From Skermania sp. ID1734 (GTDB taxonomy: Bacteria; Actinomycetota; Actinomycetes; Mycobacteriales; Mycobacteriaceae), in contig NZ_VLIY01000014.1 in assembly GCF_007489285.1 (NCBI RefSeq), positions 62,001 through 126,000 on the forward strand: a DNA stretch of 64,000 bases, given 5' to 3'. Shown here in pieces: positions 9,972 through 19,097 of the stretch (position 1 is its first letter; each line of letters starts with the position of its first letter). Below the pieces are notes generated by a model. It did not search any database. It saw only the letters and a list, made by a program, of their open reading frames with translations, and was not told the origin of the DNA. Made by a program: the position numbers and the translations under genes.

Positions 9972-10607
9972 TCACACTATTTTGCGGTCTCCGAGCAGCA
10001 AATCGACGGTAAGGTCCAGCCGCGCGGCGACGTCGTTGGCCGATGCCCGGCGGGTGAGCCAGGCGACCAGGTTCGCCAGCCACACGTCACTGATGACTCG
10101 CGCGATGGCCAGTTGCTCGTCGGTCGGCTCGGCGTCGTTCATGGCCCGCGCGAATAGCCGGTCCATGACTCGACCCACGCGATCCACCTCAGCCGCGGCC
10201 GAGGCGTCGGCGAACATGAATGCCCGGGTCATCGCCTCGGTGAGCAGCGGGTCGCGCTGCATGGCCTTGGTGATCTGGGCCAACAGCACATGCATGCGTT
10301 CCTGCGCGGACTGTCCGGCCGGAATCTTGCGCTTGCCCTCGATCTTCTCGAACTCACGCGCCAGGGCTGAGACCAGCAGGTGCACCTTCGACGGGAAGTA
10401 GCGGTAGAGGGTGCCGACCGCCACGTCCGCACGTTCGGCGACCGCGCGCATCTGGACGGCCTCATAACCGCCCTTGGACGCGAGCGCCAGCGTGGCATCG
10501 AGGATTCGTTTGCGTCGTTCGCGCTGAGCGTTCGAGCTCAAGTCTTCCTCGGTGAGCGTGGTGATCGCTCCGTTGTTCGCATTGCGCGGTCGGGACGGGG
10601 ATGTCAT
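9972..10607 (-). CDS. kstR: TetR-family repressor of sterol catabolism KstR
   Basis: A 211-residue TetR protein closely resembling KstR of M. tuberculosis: shared stretches include AQRERRKRILDAT, EAVQMRAVAERADVAVGTLYRYFPSK (HTH, about residues 44-70) and ARVISDVWLANLVAWLTRRASA in the ligand domain. KstR represses the cholesterol regulon and is released by a CoA thioester of an early sterol catabolite. ATG at 10607 (MTSPSRPR) was chosen; it gives an N-terminus about 15 residues longer than the mycobacterial protein, and an upstream extension to 10685 has no similarity. The gene is divergent from fadE34 with a perfect KstR box between them, so autoregulation is expected. Confidence 0.95.
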   Translation of the reverse strand: MTSPSRPRNANNGAITTLTEEDLSSNAQRERRKRILDATLALASKGGYEAVQMRAVAERADVAVGTLYRYFPSKVHLLVSALAREFEKIEGKRKIPAGQSAQERMHVLLAQITKAMQRDPLLTEAMTRAFMFADASAAAEVDRVGRVMDRLFARAMNDAEPTDEQLAIARVISDVWLANLVAWLTRRASANDVAARLDLTVDLLLGDRKIV

Positions 10608-10736
10608 CGAGAAGTCCTTGCCTTCGTTGCTGCGTGCTGCTCGCCTGCACCCAATCGGTCCTGACGAGGCGTCACACTGCCTCACCCCGCGGAGCCTGTG
10701 GATACCTTCGCCTTGACTCTAGACTGGAATCCATAT

Positions 10737-10750
10737 TAGAACACGTTCTA
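10737..10750. promoter_or_regulatory. KstR box, kstR/fadE34 intergenic
   Basis: TAGAACACGTTCTA is a perfect palindrome fitting the known KstR motif TNNAACNNGTTNNA. It lies between the divergent kstR (start 10607) and fadE34 (start 10786) and should control both. Confidence 0.92.
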
Positions 10751-10785
10751 CGCACGCGTGTCATCGTGGAAAGGCGGCCAGCGCT

Positions 10786-12945
10786 GTGACTATAGCCACC
10801 AGCGACGAACAAAGAGCGGTTCAGGATGCGATTCGTTCCTGGGCTGCGAGTGTGGCCCCGATCGCGGCGTTGCGCGCCGGCGACGGAACGGCCTGGATCA
10901 ACCACTGGGACGGATTGGCGCAACTGGGCGTCTTCGCGGTTGCCGTGGGGCCAGAGCACGGCGGTGTCGACGGCACGGTGGTGGACCTGGCGGCCATGCT
11001 GGAGCAAGCGGCGCGCGAGCTCGTCAGCGGGCCGGTGTTAAGCACCGCCCTCGCCGGACTGCTCTTGAAGACGGCAGCGCAACCGAGCGCCAAGGCGGTC
11101 GGAGCCGACATCGCCGATGGGCGTCTGCAGTGTGCCGTCGCGCTCGGCGACTCCGCGGTGACCGCGCGACCTGGCGAGGACCGTGCGCTCGTGCTGAACG
11201 GGAGTGCGGGTCTGGCCATGGGTTCCGCCCCCGGGGTGGCGGTGCTTCTCGCCGCAGACACCGGCACCGAAACCGTCTGGTGCCTGGTCGAATCGGACGC
11301 GGAGGGGCTGATTCGCGAGGCCGCCGCCGGTCTCGATGTCAGCGTCCCGGTCGAGCGGGTTCACTGCGCGAACGTCGTCGTGCCGGCTGACCGGATCCTG
11401 ACCGGGCTCGACCATCGCAGCGCGCTCGATAGAGCCGCCACCCTTGCGGCTGCCGAGGCCGCGGGCGTCGCCGGATGGTGCCTGGACACGGCCGTCGCGT
11501 ACGCAAAGATCCGCGAGCAGTTCGGACGCAAGATCGGCTCTTTCCAGGCCGTCAAACACATCTGCGCACAGATGTTGTGCCGGGCGGAGGCGGCGCGCGT
11601 TGTGGCCTGGGATGCGGCGGTGGCTGCCGAGCGCGGGGATGAACTGCCCTTTGCTGCGGCCGTGGCCGCGGCGGTGGCGCTCGATGCGGCCGTGGAGAAC
11701 GCCAAGGACTGCATCCAGGTCCTCGGCGGGATCGGGTTCACCTGGGAGCACGACGCGCACTTCTACTTGCGCCGAGCCGCCGCGCTGCGGCAGCTGCTGG
11801 GGGGCTCGTCGAGTTGGCGGCGTCGCGTCGCCGAACTCGCCAAAGAGGGTCGGCGACGTAGTGCGGGCATTGACCTGTCCGATCACGATGAACTGCGCCA
11901 GCGCATCCGCGCTGAGGTCGATGCGGTTTCGGCGCTACCCGCCGAGCGGCGCCGCGCCGCGCTGGTGGAGCGCGGGTTGTTCGCGCCGCACTGGCCCAAG
12001 CCATTCGGTCGGGACGCCGATGCGGTGGAGCAGCTGCTCATCGACGAGGAACTGCGCGCCGCCGGCGTGGAGCGCGCCGACCTGGTGGTCGGGTGGTGGG
12101 CCATTCCGACGATTCTCGAACACGGCACACCGGAGCAGATCGAGCGTCATGTGCTGGCGACGCTGCGCGGCGACACCTTCTGGTGCCAGCTGTTCAGCGA
12201 GCCAGGTGCGGGCTCGGACCTGGCCTCCTTGCGAACCACCGCGACCAAGGTCTCCGGCGGTTGGCGGCTGCAAGGCCAGAAGGTGTGGACGTCGGCAGCA
12301 GATCGTGCCAACTGGGCGATTTGCCTGGCCCGCACCAACAGAGAAGCGCCGAAGCACCGCGGAATCACCTACTTCCTCGTCGACATGAGCTCGCCCGGCA
12401 TCACCGTTGCACCGCTGCGGGAGATCACCGGCGAGCCAAGGTTCAACGAGGTGTTCCTCGATGACGTCTTTGTGCCCGACGACTGTGTGGTCGGGCCGGT
12501 CGATGGTGGCTGGCGGTTGGCAAACACGACCCTGGCCAATGAGCGAGTCGCGATCGGGGGCGGCTCGACGCTTGGTCAGTTCGTGGAGCAGCTGATTGCC
12601 AACGTGGATGTGCGTGACGCGGTGACGGCCGATCGGCTCGGTGGGTTGATCGCACAGGTGATGGTCGGCACGCTGCTCGACGTCCGGACGACGATTCGGC
12701 AGTTGGCCGGCCAGGACCCGGGCCCCGCCTCGAGCGTCCGCAAACTCGTTGGCGTGCAATACCGTCAAGACATCGCCGAGTTCGCGATGGAAGTTTCCGG
12801 TGCCGAGGGCGCCCTCGACACCGAGGCGTCACACGAGTTCTTGCTGACCCGTTGCCTGTCCATCGCGGGCGGCACCACGCAGATCCTGCTGACCGTGGCC
12901 GCGGAGCGGATTCTGGGGCTGCCGCGTGAGGGGAAGTCCAGCTGA
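10786..12945 (+). CDS. fadE34: Double-domain acyl-CoA dehydrogenase FadE34 (ChsE3)
   Basis: A 719-residue protein made of two acyl-CoA dehydrogenase halves in one chain. The first half (about 1-360) contains AYAKIREQFGRKIGSFQAVKHICAQM and LGGIGFTWEHDAHFYLRRA; the second (about 370-719) contains FSEPGAGSDLASLRTTA, GWRLQGQKVWTS and GGTTQILLTVAAERILGLPR. This is the layout of mycobacterial FadE34, which sits next to kstR and oxidises the five-carbon steroid side-chain CoA ester. In actinobacterial sterol catabolism such enzymes are usually alpha2beta2 heteromers; here the two subunits are fused. GTG at 10786 lies 36 bases after the KstR box. Confidence 0.93.
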   Translation: MTIATSDEQRAVQDAIRSWAASVAPIAALRAGDGTAWINHWDGLAQLGVFAVAVGPEHGGVDGTVVDLAAMLEQAARELVSGPVLSTALAGLLLKTAAQPSAKAVGADIADGRLQCAVALGDSAVTARPGEDRALVLNGSAGLAMGSAPGVAVLLAADTGTETVWCLVESDAEGLIREAAAGLDVSVPVERVHCANVVVPADRILTGLDHRSALDRAATLAAAEAAGVAGWCLDTAVAYAKIREQFGRKIGSFQAVKHICAQMLCRAEAARVVAWDAAVAAERGDELPFAAAVAAAVALDAAVENAKDCIQVLGGIGFTWEHDAHFYLRRAAALRQLLGGSSSWRRRVAELAKEGRRRSAGIDLSDHDELRQRIRAEVDAVSALPAERRRAALVERGLFAPHWPKPFGRDADAVEQLLIDEELRAAGVERADLVVGWWAIPTILEHGTPEQIERHVLATLRGDTFWCQLFSEPGAGSDLASLRTTATKVSGGWRLQGQKVWTSAADRANWAICLARTNREAPKHRGITYFLVDMSSPGITVAPLREITGEPRFNEVFLDDVFVPDDCVVGPVDGGWRLANTTLANERVAIGGGSTLGQFVEQLIANVDVRDAVTADRLGGLIAQVMVGTLLDVRTTIRQLAGQDPGPASSVRKLVGVQYRQDIAEFAMEVSGAEGALDTEASHEFLLTRCLSIAGGTTQILLTVAAERILGLPREGKSS

Positions 12946-12976
12946 CCTTTCGTGGCGGCGAAATCGGTGATACAAC

Positions 12977-12990
12977 TAGAACACGTTCTA
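12977..12990. promoter_or_regulatory. KstR box upstream of fadE28
   Basis: TAGAACACGTTCTA with outer C/G giving a 16-bp perfect palindrome (12976-12991). It lies 37 bases before the fadE28 start and should control fadE28-fadE29-chsH2-chsH1-ltp2. Confidence 0.93.
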
Positions 12991-13026
12991 GTACAGCGGG
13001 CCGGTGACGGCGCGCTAGGAGGTCAG

Positions 13027-14073
13027 ATGGACTTTTCGCGCACCGAGACCCAAGAGGCGGTCGCGCAGGCGGCGAGTGGCCTCGTGTCGCGGCTGACGGA
13101 GGCGGCGGCCGATGCGGCCTGGGCGGAAATCGTCGACGCCGGCCTCGTCGCGTTGGCGCTGTCGGAAGAATGCGGCGGCGACGGCCTAGGGCTCGCGGAG
13201 TTGACTGTGCTGCTTGGTGAGATCGGCCGTGCCGCACTGCCAGTGCCCGCACTAGCGACGATCGGCCTGGGGGTGCTGCCGCTGCTGCAGCTGGATCCCG
13301 AGCGTGCTCACGACGACATCCTGCAAGCGGTCGGCGAAGGCGAAATTCTCACGGCCGCGCTCTGTGAGCCTGGGCGTCCGATGGTGCAGCATCCGGTCAC
13401 GACGACACTGCCCGAAGGAGATTCGCTCATCGTCACCGGGGCGAAGGTCGCCGTGCCATACGCGGCGCAGGCGCACGCGATCCTGGTGCCCACCGATGCC
13501 GGTGTCGTGCTGGTGCCGCCGGACGCGGACGGCGTTTCGATGGTCGCGAGCCCGTCGTCGTCGGGCATGCCCGAGTATGCGGTTCGCTTCGATGGCGCAG
13601 TGGTGCCGAAAGCCAATCTGCTGCCGGGAGATCCGAATGCGCTGCGACGTATTGCACTGGCGTGCATCGGCGCCGCTGCCGACGGCCTGCTCGCGGGCGC
13701 GTTGGAGCTGACGGCAAAACACCTCGGTAGCCGGCACCAGTTCGGCAAGCCGCTGGCCACCTTCCAGGCCGTTGCCCAGGAGATTGCCAACGTCTACGTC
13801 GTTTCCAGGACGCTGCATGTCGCGGCGCTCTCGTCCAGTTGGCGGGTGGCCGAGGGCCTGGATGCCGATGATGATCTGGATGTGCTTGCCTACTGGATTG
13901 CCGCCGAAGTGCCTGCGGCCATGCAGGTTTGCCACCATTTGCATGGCGGAATCGGCGTGGACGTGACGTATCCGATGCATCGGTATTACTCGCAGGCGAA
14001 GGATCTGGCGCGTCTGGTTGGCGGCGAGTCGCACAGGCTGGAACTGTTGGGGGCGCGGTGTTCATCGATCTGA
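13027..14073 (+). CDS. fadE28: Acyl-CoA dehydrogenase FadE28 (ChsE1), small subunit
   Basis: A 348-residue acyl-CoA dehydrogenase. It has the C-terminal ACAD features (KHLGSRHQFGKPLATFQAVAQEIANVY and HHLHGGIGVDVTYPMHRYYSQAKDLARLVGGE). By homology and order it is FadE28, partner of FadE29: in M. tuberculosis the two form an alpha2beta2 enzyme that dehydrogenates the three-carbon side chain of 3-oxo-4-pregnene-20-carboxyl-CoA. ATG at 13027 follows AGGAGGT with ideal spacing; the longer frame to 12952 would run through the KstR box and was rejected. It overlaps fadE29 by 16 bases. Confidence 0.93.
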   Translation: MDFSRTETQEAVAQAASGLVSRLTEAAADAAWAEIVDAGLVALALSEECGGDGLGLAELTVLLGEIGRAALPVPALATIGLGVLPLLQLDPERAHDDILQAVGEGEILTAALCEPGRPMVQHPVTTTLPEGDSLIVTGAKVAVPYAAQAHAILVPTDAGVVLVPPDADGVSMVASPSSSGMPEYAVRFDGAVVPKANLLPGDPNALRRIALACIGAAADGLLAGALELTAKHLGSRHQFGKPLATFQAVAQEIANVYVVSRTLHVAALSSSWRVAEGLDADDDLDVLAYWIAAEVPAAMQVCHHLHGGIGVDVTYPMHRYYSQAKDLARLVGGESHRLELLGARCSSI

Positions 14074-15212
14074 CCGACGAGCAGCGGGCGTTGCAGGCGC
14101 AGTTACGCGAGTACTTCGCGCAACTGATCTCGCCTGAAGAGGCCGAGATCATGATGACCGAGCGGCACGGGCCGACCTACCGTGCGGTGATTCGCCGCAT
14201 GGGCCGCGACGGCTGGCTCGGCGTCGGATGGCCGAAGGAATTCGGCGGCAAAGGGTTCGGTGAAATCGAGCAACAGATCTTCACCAGCGAGGCAGTCCGG
14301 GCGGATGTCCCGCTGCCATCGGTCACCCTGCAAACCGTCGGGCCGACGTTGCAGGCGTACGGATCTGAGGAGCAGAAGCGAAAGTTCCTCCCGGCGATCC
14401 TCGCGGGCGAGGTGCATTTCGCCATCGGCTACACCGAACCGGAGGCGGGCACGGATCTGGCGGCACTGCGTACCACGGCGAAGCGAGATGCCAACGGAGA
14501 CTTCATCGTCAACGGACAAAAGATCTTCACCACTGGCGGCCACGATGCGGACTACATCTGGCTCGCCTGCCGTACGGGAACGCCGGACAGCCGCCATCGG
14601 GGCATTTCGATCCTGATCGTCGACACCAACGATCCCGGCTATTCCTGGACGCCGATCATCACCTGCGACGGCGCACACCACGTCAACGCCACCTATTACT
14701 CCGACGTACGGGTACCCGCGGAAATGCTCGTCGGCGAGGAGAACTCGGGGTGGAAGCTGATCACCACGCAGCTCAATCACGAGCGCGTCATGCTCGGGCC
14801 AGCGGGCCGCATCGGCGGCATCTACGACAAGCTGCATGACTGGGCCGCTCGAACCAAACTGCTCGGCGAGCCGGACGTCCAGCGGGTGCTCGGCGAGATA
14901 CACGCGATCTACCGACTGAACGAACTGCTGAACTGGCAGGTCGCCTCCAGCGAGAACGCCGCCGTGGACATCGCGGATGCGTCGGCCACCAAGGTCTTTT
15001 CCACCGAACGACTGCAGCGGGTCGGCCGCCTCGCCGAGGACATCGTCGGCCGGCACGGAGATCCGAGCGACGCGGAGACCGCACACCTCATGGACTGGCT
15101 GGACAAGCAGCTGAAGCGAAATCTCGTGATCACCTTTGGTGGCGGCGTCAACGAGGTGATGCGCGAACTTATCGCCACCGCCGGACTCCGGCTGCCCCGA
15201 GTTCCCCGATAG
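14058..15212 (+). CDS. fadE29: Acyl-CoA dehydrogenase FadE29 (ChsE2)
   Basis: A 384-residue acyl-CoA dehydrogenase beginning MFIDLTDEQRALQ, essentially as in mycobacterial FadE29. It shows HFAIGYTEPEAGTDLAALRTTA, GQKIFTTGGHDADYIWLACRT, DGAHHVNATYYSDVRVP and the C-terminal GGGVNEVMRELIA. It pairs with FadE28 to oxidise the steroid three-carbon side-chain CoA ester. GTG at 14058 was preferred over the further-upstream in-frame ATG at 13929, which lies inside fadE28. The 16-base overlap with fadE28 suggests coupled translation and equal subunit amounts. Confidence 0.94.
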   Translation: MFIDLTDEQRALQAQLREYFAQLISPEEAEIMMTERHGPTYRAVIRRMGRDGWLGVGWPKEFGGKGFGEIEQQIFTSEAVRADVPLPSVTLQTVGPTLQAYGSEEQKRKFLPAILAGEVHFAIGYTEPEAGTDLAALRTTAKRDANGDFIVNGQKIFTTGGHDADYIWLACRTGTPDSRHRGISILIVDTNDPGYSWTPIITCDGAHHVNATYYSDVRVPAEMLVGEENSGWKLITTQLNHERVMLGPAGRIGGIYDKLHDWAARTKLLGEPDVQRVLGEIHAIYRLNELLNWQVASSENAAVDIADASATKVFSTERLQRVGRLAEDIVGRHGDPSDAETAHLMDWLDKQLKRNLVITFGGGVNEVMRELIATAGLRLPRVPR

Positions 15213-15223
15213 GAAGTCGCCAC

Positions 15224-16186
15224 ATGACCGAAACCATCCTGGCCGCAGCGCAACGCGTGCGCGCCGCGGGCGAGAGCAAACCGCGACTCGCCCGCGACCC
15301 CGTCAACCAGGCGATGATCAACAACTGGGTTGAGGCGATCGGAGATGCCAACCCGATCTATGTCGACGAAGCCGCCGCGATAGCGGCGGGCCACGACGGG
15401 ATCGTCGCCCCACCGGCCATGGCGCAAGTGTGGACCATGCCCGGTCTGCACGGCACGCGCAGTGCCGACGATCCGCTGGGCATGATGATGGCCATCTTGG
15501 ATGAGGCCGGCTTCACGTCAATCGTCGCGACCAACTGCGAGCAGACCTACCACCGCTACCTCAACATCGACGAGCGAGTCGAGATCACCATCGAGCTCGA
15601 AGACGTTGTCGGGCCGAAGAAGACCGCGCTCGGTGACGGGTGGTTCGTCACCACCCGCAACCGTTGGTACGTTCGAGACCCAGCGTCCGACGTCGCAGAA
15701 CTGGTCTGCGAGATGCTGTTTCGCGTGCTCAAGTTCGCGCCGCCAAGTGCGCCGCCCGCACCCGACGGAATCGATCCAGCCCAGGCGATCCGGCCGGTTG
15801 TCTCCCGCGACACCGAATTCTTTTGGGAAGGCGTCAAGCTCGGCGAGCTACGCATTCAGCGACTGCCCGACGGGACACTCAAACATCCGCCGGTACCGGC
15901 AGTGTGGCTGGACAAGACCGAGCAGACGGACTATGTGGTGGCCAAGGGCATGGGCACCGTCTTCAGCTTTGTTGTGCATCACGCGCCGAAAGTCCCGGGC
16001 CGCACCACGCCGTTCGTGGTGGCGCTCATCCAGCTTGACGAAGGCGTGCGGATGCTCGGTGAGCTGCGCGGAGTGGCACCGGAGGACGTGCGGATTGGGA
16101 TGGCCGTCGAGGTGGAGTTCCTGCGGATCGATGACGATTTCACGCTGCCAGCGTGGCGGCCGGCCGAAAGGGACCTCCACTCGTGA
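15224..16186 (+). CDS. chsH2: Enoyl-CoA hydratase / aldolase partner ChsH2 (MaoC-DUF35)
   Basis: A 320-residue protein with an N-terminal MaoC-like hot-dog half (about 25-180; INNWVEAIGDANPIYVDEA, GIVAPPAMAQVW, TNCEQTYHRYLNIDERVEI) and a C-terminal DUF35 OB-fold half (about 200-315; FFWEGVKLGELRIQRL, GTVFSFVVHHAP). In mycobacteria ChsH1-ChsH2 hydrates the unsaturated three-carbon side-chain CoA, and the DUF35 part of ChsH2 binds Ltp2 for the next carbon-carbon cleavage. The zinc-finger cysteines of many DUF35 proteins are absent, as expected for this family. ATG at 15224 is preceded by GGAAG. It overlaps chsH1 by GTGA. Confidence 0.94.
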   Translation: MTETILAAAQRVRAAGESKPRLARDPVNQAMINNWVEAIGDANPIYVDEAAAIAAGHDGIVAPPAMAQVWTMPGLHGTRSADDPLGMMMAILDEAGFTSIVATNCEQTYHRYLNIDERVEITIELEDVVGPKKTALGDGWFVTTRNRWYVRDPASDVAELVCEMLFRVLKFAPPSAPPAPDGIDPAQAIRPVVSRDTEFFWEGVKLGELRIQRLPDGTLKHPPVPAVWLDKTEQTDYVVAKGMGTVFSFVVHHAPKVPGRTTPFVVALIQLDEGVRMLGELRGVAPEDVRIGMAVEVEFLRIDDDFTLPAWRPAERDLHS

Positions 16187-16566
16187 ACGCCGATGTAGGA
16201 ACGCAGCTGCCACCATTGACCATCACCGGGGACCCGACCTTTGTGATCAGTAGTGCCTTGGCCACCAGGGACTTTCAAGATGTTCACCACGATCGGGATA
16301 AGGCCCAGGCGCGCGGATCGAAAGACATCTTCGTCAACATCCTCACCGACACCGGTCTGGTCCAGCGGTTCGTCACCGATTGGGCCGGTCCGAGGGCGCG
16401 GGTGAAGTCGGTGCAGCTGCGACTCGGCGTGCCGTGGTACGCCAACGACAGCCTGACCATGACCGGTGAGGTGACCGGCGTCGATGGCGACCTGGTCACA
16501 GTGTCGGTGGTGGGCAAGGACAGCCTTGGCGATCATGTCGTTGCGCGCGTGGAGGTTTCGTTGTGA
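16183..16566 (+). CDS. chsH1: MaoC-like enoyl-CoA hydratase subunit ChsH1
   Basis: A 127-residue single hot-dog protein with the catalytic-type segment DFQDVHHDRDKAQARGSKDIFVN near residues 25-47, the Asp/His pattern of R-hydratases. It forms the active alpha2beta2 hydratase with ChsH2, adding water to the C17 side-chain enoyl-CoA. The GTG start at 16183 overlaps the chsH2 stop, and its own stop overlaps the ltp2 start (GTGA), so the three products are translated together. Length matches mycobacterial ChsH1 (about 129). Confidence 0.93.
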   Translation: MNADVGTQLPPLTITGDPTFVISSALATRDFQDVHHDRDKAQARGSKDIFVNILTDTGLVQRFVTDWAGPRARVKSVQLRLGVPWYANDSLTMTGEVTGVDGDLVTVSVVGKDSLGDHVVARVEVSL

Positions 16567-17732
16567 GCGGGATTTCCGGTAAGGCCGCCGTCGTCGGCAT
16601 CGGCGCGACCGACTACTCGAAAGACTCCGGCCGCACCGAATTGCGTCTGGCCACAGAGGCGGTCAACGCAGCCTTGGCCGACGCAGGCCTGACTCCGGCC
16701 GACGTGGACGGCCTCGTGACCTTTTCGATGGACTCCAACCGCGCCACCGCAGTAGCTCGCTCGGTGGGAATGGGGGCGCTGAAGTTCTTCAGCCTCATCG
16801 ACTTCGGCGGCGGGGCCGCATGCGCAACTGTTCAGCAGGCGGCCATGGCAGTTGCCACCGGGGTTGCCGATGTGGTGGTCGCGTATCGCGCTTTCAACGA
16901 GCGTTCGGCTACCCGATTCGGCCAAGTGTCAACGGCATTGGCGGGTGCGCCCACCTCGGCCGGAATCGACGCGAGTTGGACCTATCCGCATGGTCTCGGC
17001 ACGCCCGCCAGCCAGGTGGCGATGGTGGCGCGGCGCTATATGCACGTCTACGGCGCGACGAGCGAAGACTTCGGGCGCATTGCCGTCGCCGACCGCAAGC
17101 ATGCCGCCGTCAACCCGGCAGCGTTCTTCTATGGCAAGCCAATCACGTTGGCGGACCATCAAAATTCCCGCTGGATCGCTGAGCCGCTGCATCTGCTGGA
17201 CTGCTGCCAGGAGTCCGACGGTGGCATCGCCATCGTTGTGACTTCGGTTGAGCGGGCCAAGGATCTGCCGAACACGCCGGCAATCATTGCGGCGGCGGCC
17301 CAGGGCTCGGGCGACGACCAGTTCATCATGACCAGCTACTACCGCGACGCTATGGACGGTCTGCCGGAGATGCGCCTCGTGGGCGACCAATTGTGGCACC
17401 AGTCCGGCCTCACACCGCAAGACATCCAGACCGCGGTTCTCTACGACCACTTCACCCCGTTCGTGCTGATGCAGTTGGAGGAACTGGGTTTCTGCGATCG
17501 CGGGGAAGCCAAGGACTTCATTGCCGACGGCGCCATCGAGCACGGCGGGCGGCTACCGATCAACACCCACGGCGGCCAACTCGGCGAGGCCTACATTCAC
17601 GGCATGAACGGCATCGCCGAAGGCGTGCGCCAAATTCGCGGGACCTCGGTGAACCAGGTCGACGACGCGCGCAACGTCCTCGTCACCGCCGGGACCGGGG
17701 TGCCGACGTCCGGACTGATCCTCACGCGGTAG
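16563..17732 (+). CDS. ltp2: Thiolase-fold retro-aldolase Ltp2
   Basis: A 389-residue thiolase-superfamily protein of the SCP-x/lipid-transfer type, without the normal catalytic Cys setting of degradative thiolases. In mycobacteria Ltp2, held by the DUF35 domain of ChsH2, cleaves 17-hydroxy-3-oxo-4-pregnene-20-carboxyl-CoA to androstenedione and propionyl-CoA. Seen: VVGIGATDYSKDSGRTELRLATEAVNAAL at the N-terminus, DFGGGAACATVQQAA, and NTHGGQLGEAYIHGMNGIAEGVRQIRG. It is the last gene of the KstR-controlled fadE28 operon and is followed after 6 bases by the convergent lipoprotein gene; no obvious hairpin lies between them. Confidence 0.93.
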   Translation: MSGISGKAAVVGIGATDYSKDSGRTELRLATEAVNAALADAGLTPADVDGLVTFSMDSNRATAVARSVGMGALKFFSLIDFGGGAACATVQQAAMAVATGVADVVVAYRAFNERSATRFGQVSTALAGAPTSAGIDASWTYPHGLGTPASQVAMVARRYMHVYGATSEDFGRIAVADRKHAAVNPAAFFYGKPITLADHQNSRWIAEPLHLLDCCQESDGGIAIVVTSVERAKDLPNTPAIIAAAAQGSGDDQFIMTSYYRDAMDGLPEMRLVGDQLWHQSGLTPQDIQTAVLYDHFTPFVLMQLEELGFCDRGEAKDFIADGAIEHGGRLPINTHGGQLGEAYIHGMNGIAEGVRQIRGTSVNQVDDARNVLVTAGTGVPTSGLILTR

Positions 17733-17738
17733 TTCCGC

Positions 17739-18410
17739 TCAGTAGCCGTGGAAGTCGTACGGCTTGAAGGCGACGACCTTGCCGACGTCGAGCTGAATCT
17801 GTTCGTGGTTGTGCAGCTCGATGGTGCGCGGGTCCGTCTGCACCTGCTTGCCGTCGACGAATACTGTCACCGGACCGCGCGCCGGCCCGACCTGATCCGG
17901 TCCGAGCGGCTGCTGCCAAATGTCGAAGAAGTTTCCGAGCGTAAACGAGCGCTGGACCGGCGATTCGATGTGGATGATGCCGGTCTCGTCGTGCGTGTGC
18001 AGCCAGTAGTACTTGGAACCCGACTCGACAAACGGGCCGTAGGCGGTCTGTTTGAGCTTGTAGGGACCCACGATCCCGATGCCGTACGGCACCAACTTCT
18101 CTTGACCGTCGACGTAGATGGCCAGGTGCGCATGGATATGGAACAGCAACTTTTCGGCGGTGTCGGCCGAAATACCGTCGATCGGCTGACCGGTGACCCG
18201 CTCAGAAATCGGGGCCAGCACCTTTGCCGCCGCCGAGGGCGCGCCCGCGGACGAGGTTGATGTCACCGCCGACGACGTCACCGCCGACGACTCAGCCGCG
18301 GTCGAAGATTGGGCCGCGGGCGTGCCCCCGGACCCGCATGCAGACGTCCACGCCACCGAGGCGGCAACGACTGCCGCGGCAAGTGGGGCAATCTTCCGGC
18401 GTGGCGCCAT
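17739..18410 (-). CDS. His-rich secreted lipoprotein of unknown function
   Basis: A 223-residue predicted lipoprotein: basic start, hydrophobic stretch and lipobox-like TSAC (Cys about 25), followed by a Ser/Thr/Ala-rich linker (about 30-65). The folded part contains HIHAHLAIYVDGQ, YWLHTHDETGIIHIESP and IELHNHEQIQLDVGKVVAF, three His-rich strands that look able to bind a metal. I recognise the pattern as conserved among actinobacteria but know no assigned function. It is convergent to ltp2 with a 6-base gap and is divergent from the gluconokinase gene (94 bp), with no KstR-type box at its start, so a sterol role is not supported. Confidence 0.75.
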   Translation of the reverse strand: MAPRRKIAPLAAAVVAASVAWTSACGSGGTPAAQSSTAAESSAVTSSAVTSTSSAGAPSAAAKVLAPISERVTGQPIDGISADTAEKLLFHIHAHLAIYVDGQEKLVPYGIGIVGPYKLKQTAYGPFVESGSKYYWLHTHDETGIIHIESPVQRSFTLGNFFDIWQQPLGPDQVGPARGPVTVFVDGKQVQTDPRTIELHNHEQIQLDVGKVVAFKPYDFHGY

Positions 18411-18504
18411 CCGACGATTCTACGGCGCTGGGCAACCGATAAGCCGAGCCCGACGAGCAAAGCGAGCCGCGTATCGTGCGGGCAATGACGGAACTGCGTC
18501 GCAT

Positions 18505-19002
18505 ATGAACCCGACCGTACTGGTGGTGATGGGCGTCTCGGGCTCCGGGAAGTCCACGCTCGGCCGACTGCTCGCCCAGCGGTTGGGCTGGGACTTTCAG
18601 GAAGGTGACGACCTGCATCCCGCCGCAAACATTGCCAAGATGCCCGCCGGAATTCCGCTTACCGATGCCGATCGGTGGCCCTGGCTCGACCGCGTCGCCG
18701 CGTGGATCCGCGAGCGACTGGAAGCCGGGCAGTCGGGTGTGGTTGCCTGCTCGGCGCTGAAGCGATCGTATCGAGATGTCTTGCGGGGCAAGGGTGTGCG
18801 GTTCGTGTACCTGCACGGCGAGCGCGACGCGATCGCGGCCCGTCTCGCAGCTCGGCGCGGCCACTACATGCCCGCAGCCCTGTTGGATTCGCAGTTCGCC
18901 GCGCTCGAGCCGCCACAACCCGACGAGGGCGCGATCACCGTGAACATTGCCGCGTCGCCCGAGACGGAGGCCGACGCCGTGCTCGCTGACCTGCGAAGTT
19001 AG
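18505..19002 (+). CDS. gntK: Gluconokinase
   Basis: A 165-residue P-loop kinase of the GntK family that phosphorylates D-gluconate to 6-phosphogluconate for the pentose phosphate pathway. The P-loop MGVSGSGKST lies at about residues 9-18; FQEGDDLHPAANIAKMPAGIPLTDADRWPWLD is the family's substrate segment, followed by ACSALKRSYRD and the arginine-rich AARLAARRGHYMPAALLDSQFAALE. ATG at 18505 gives the usual length (about 165-175); the frame is open further upstream but without similarity. No gluconate permease or regulator is adjacent. Confidence 0.92.
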   Translation: MNPTVLVVMGVSGSGKSTLGRLLAQRLGWDFQEGDDLHPAANIAKMPAGIPLTDADRWPWLDRVAAWIRERLEAGQSGVVACSALKRSYRDVLRGKGVRFVYLHGERDAIAARLAARRGHYMPAALLDSQFAALEPPQPDEGAITVNIAASPETEADAVLADLRS

Positions 19003-19097
19003 CGCCGAGCTTTCTCCCGGCGAGCGTGTGTTCGACATGCAAGTATGGGGTAGGCACGATAGTGCCAACCGCGCTTGGCGGAGACGAGTTGTTGCGT

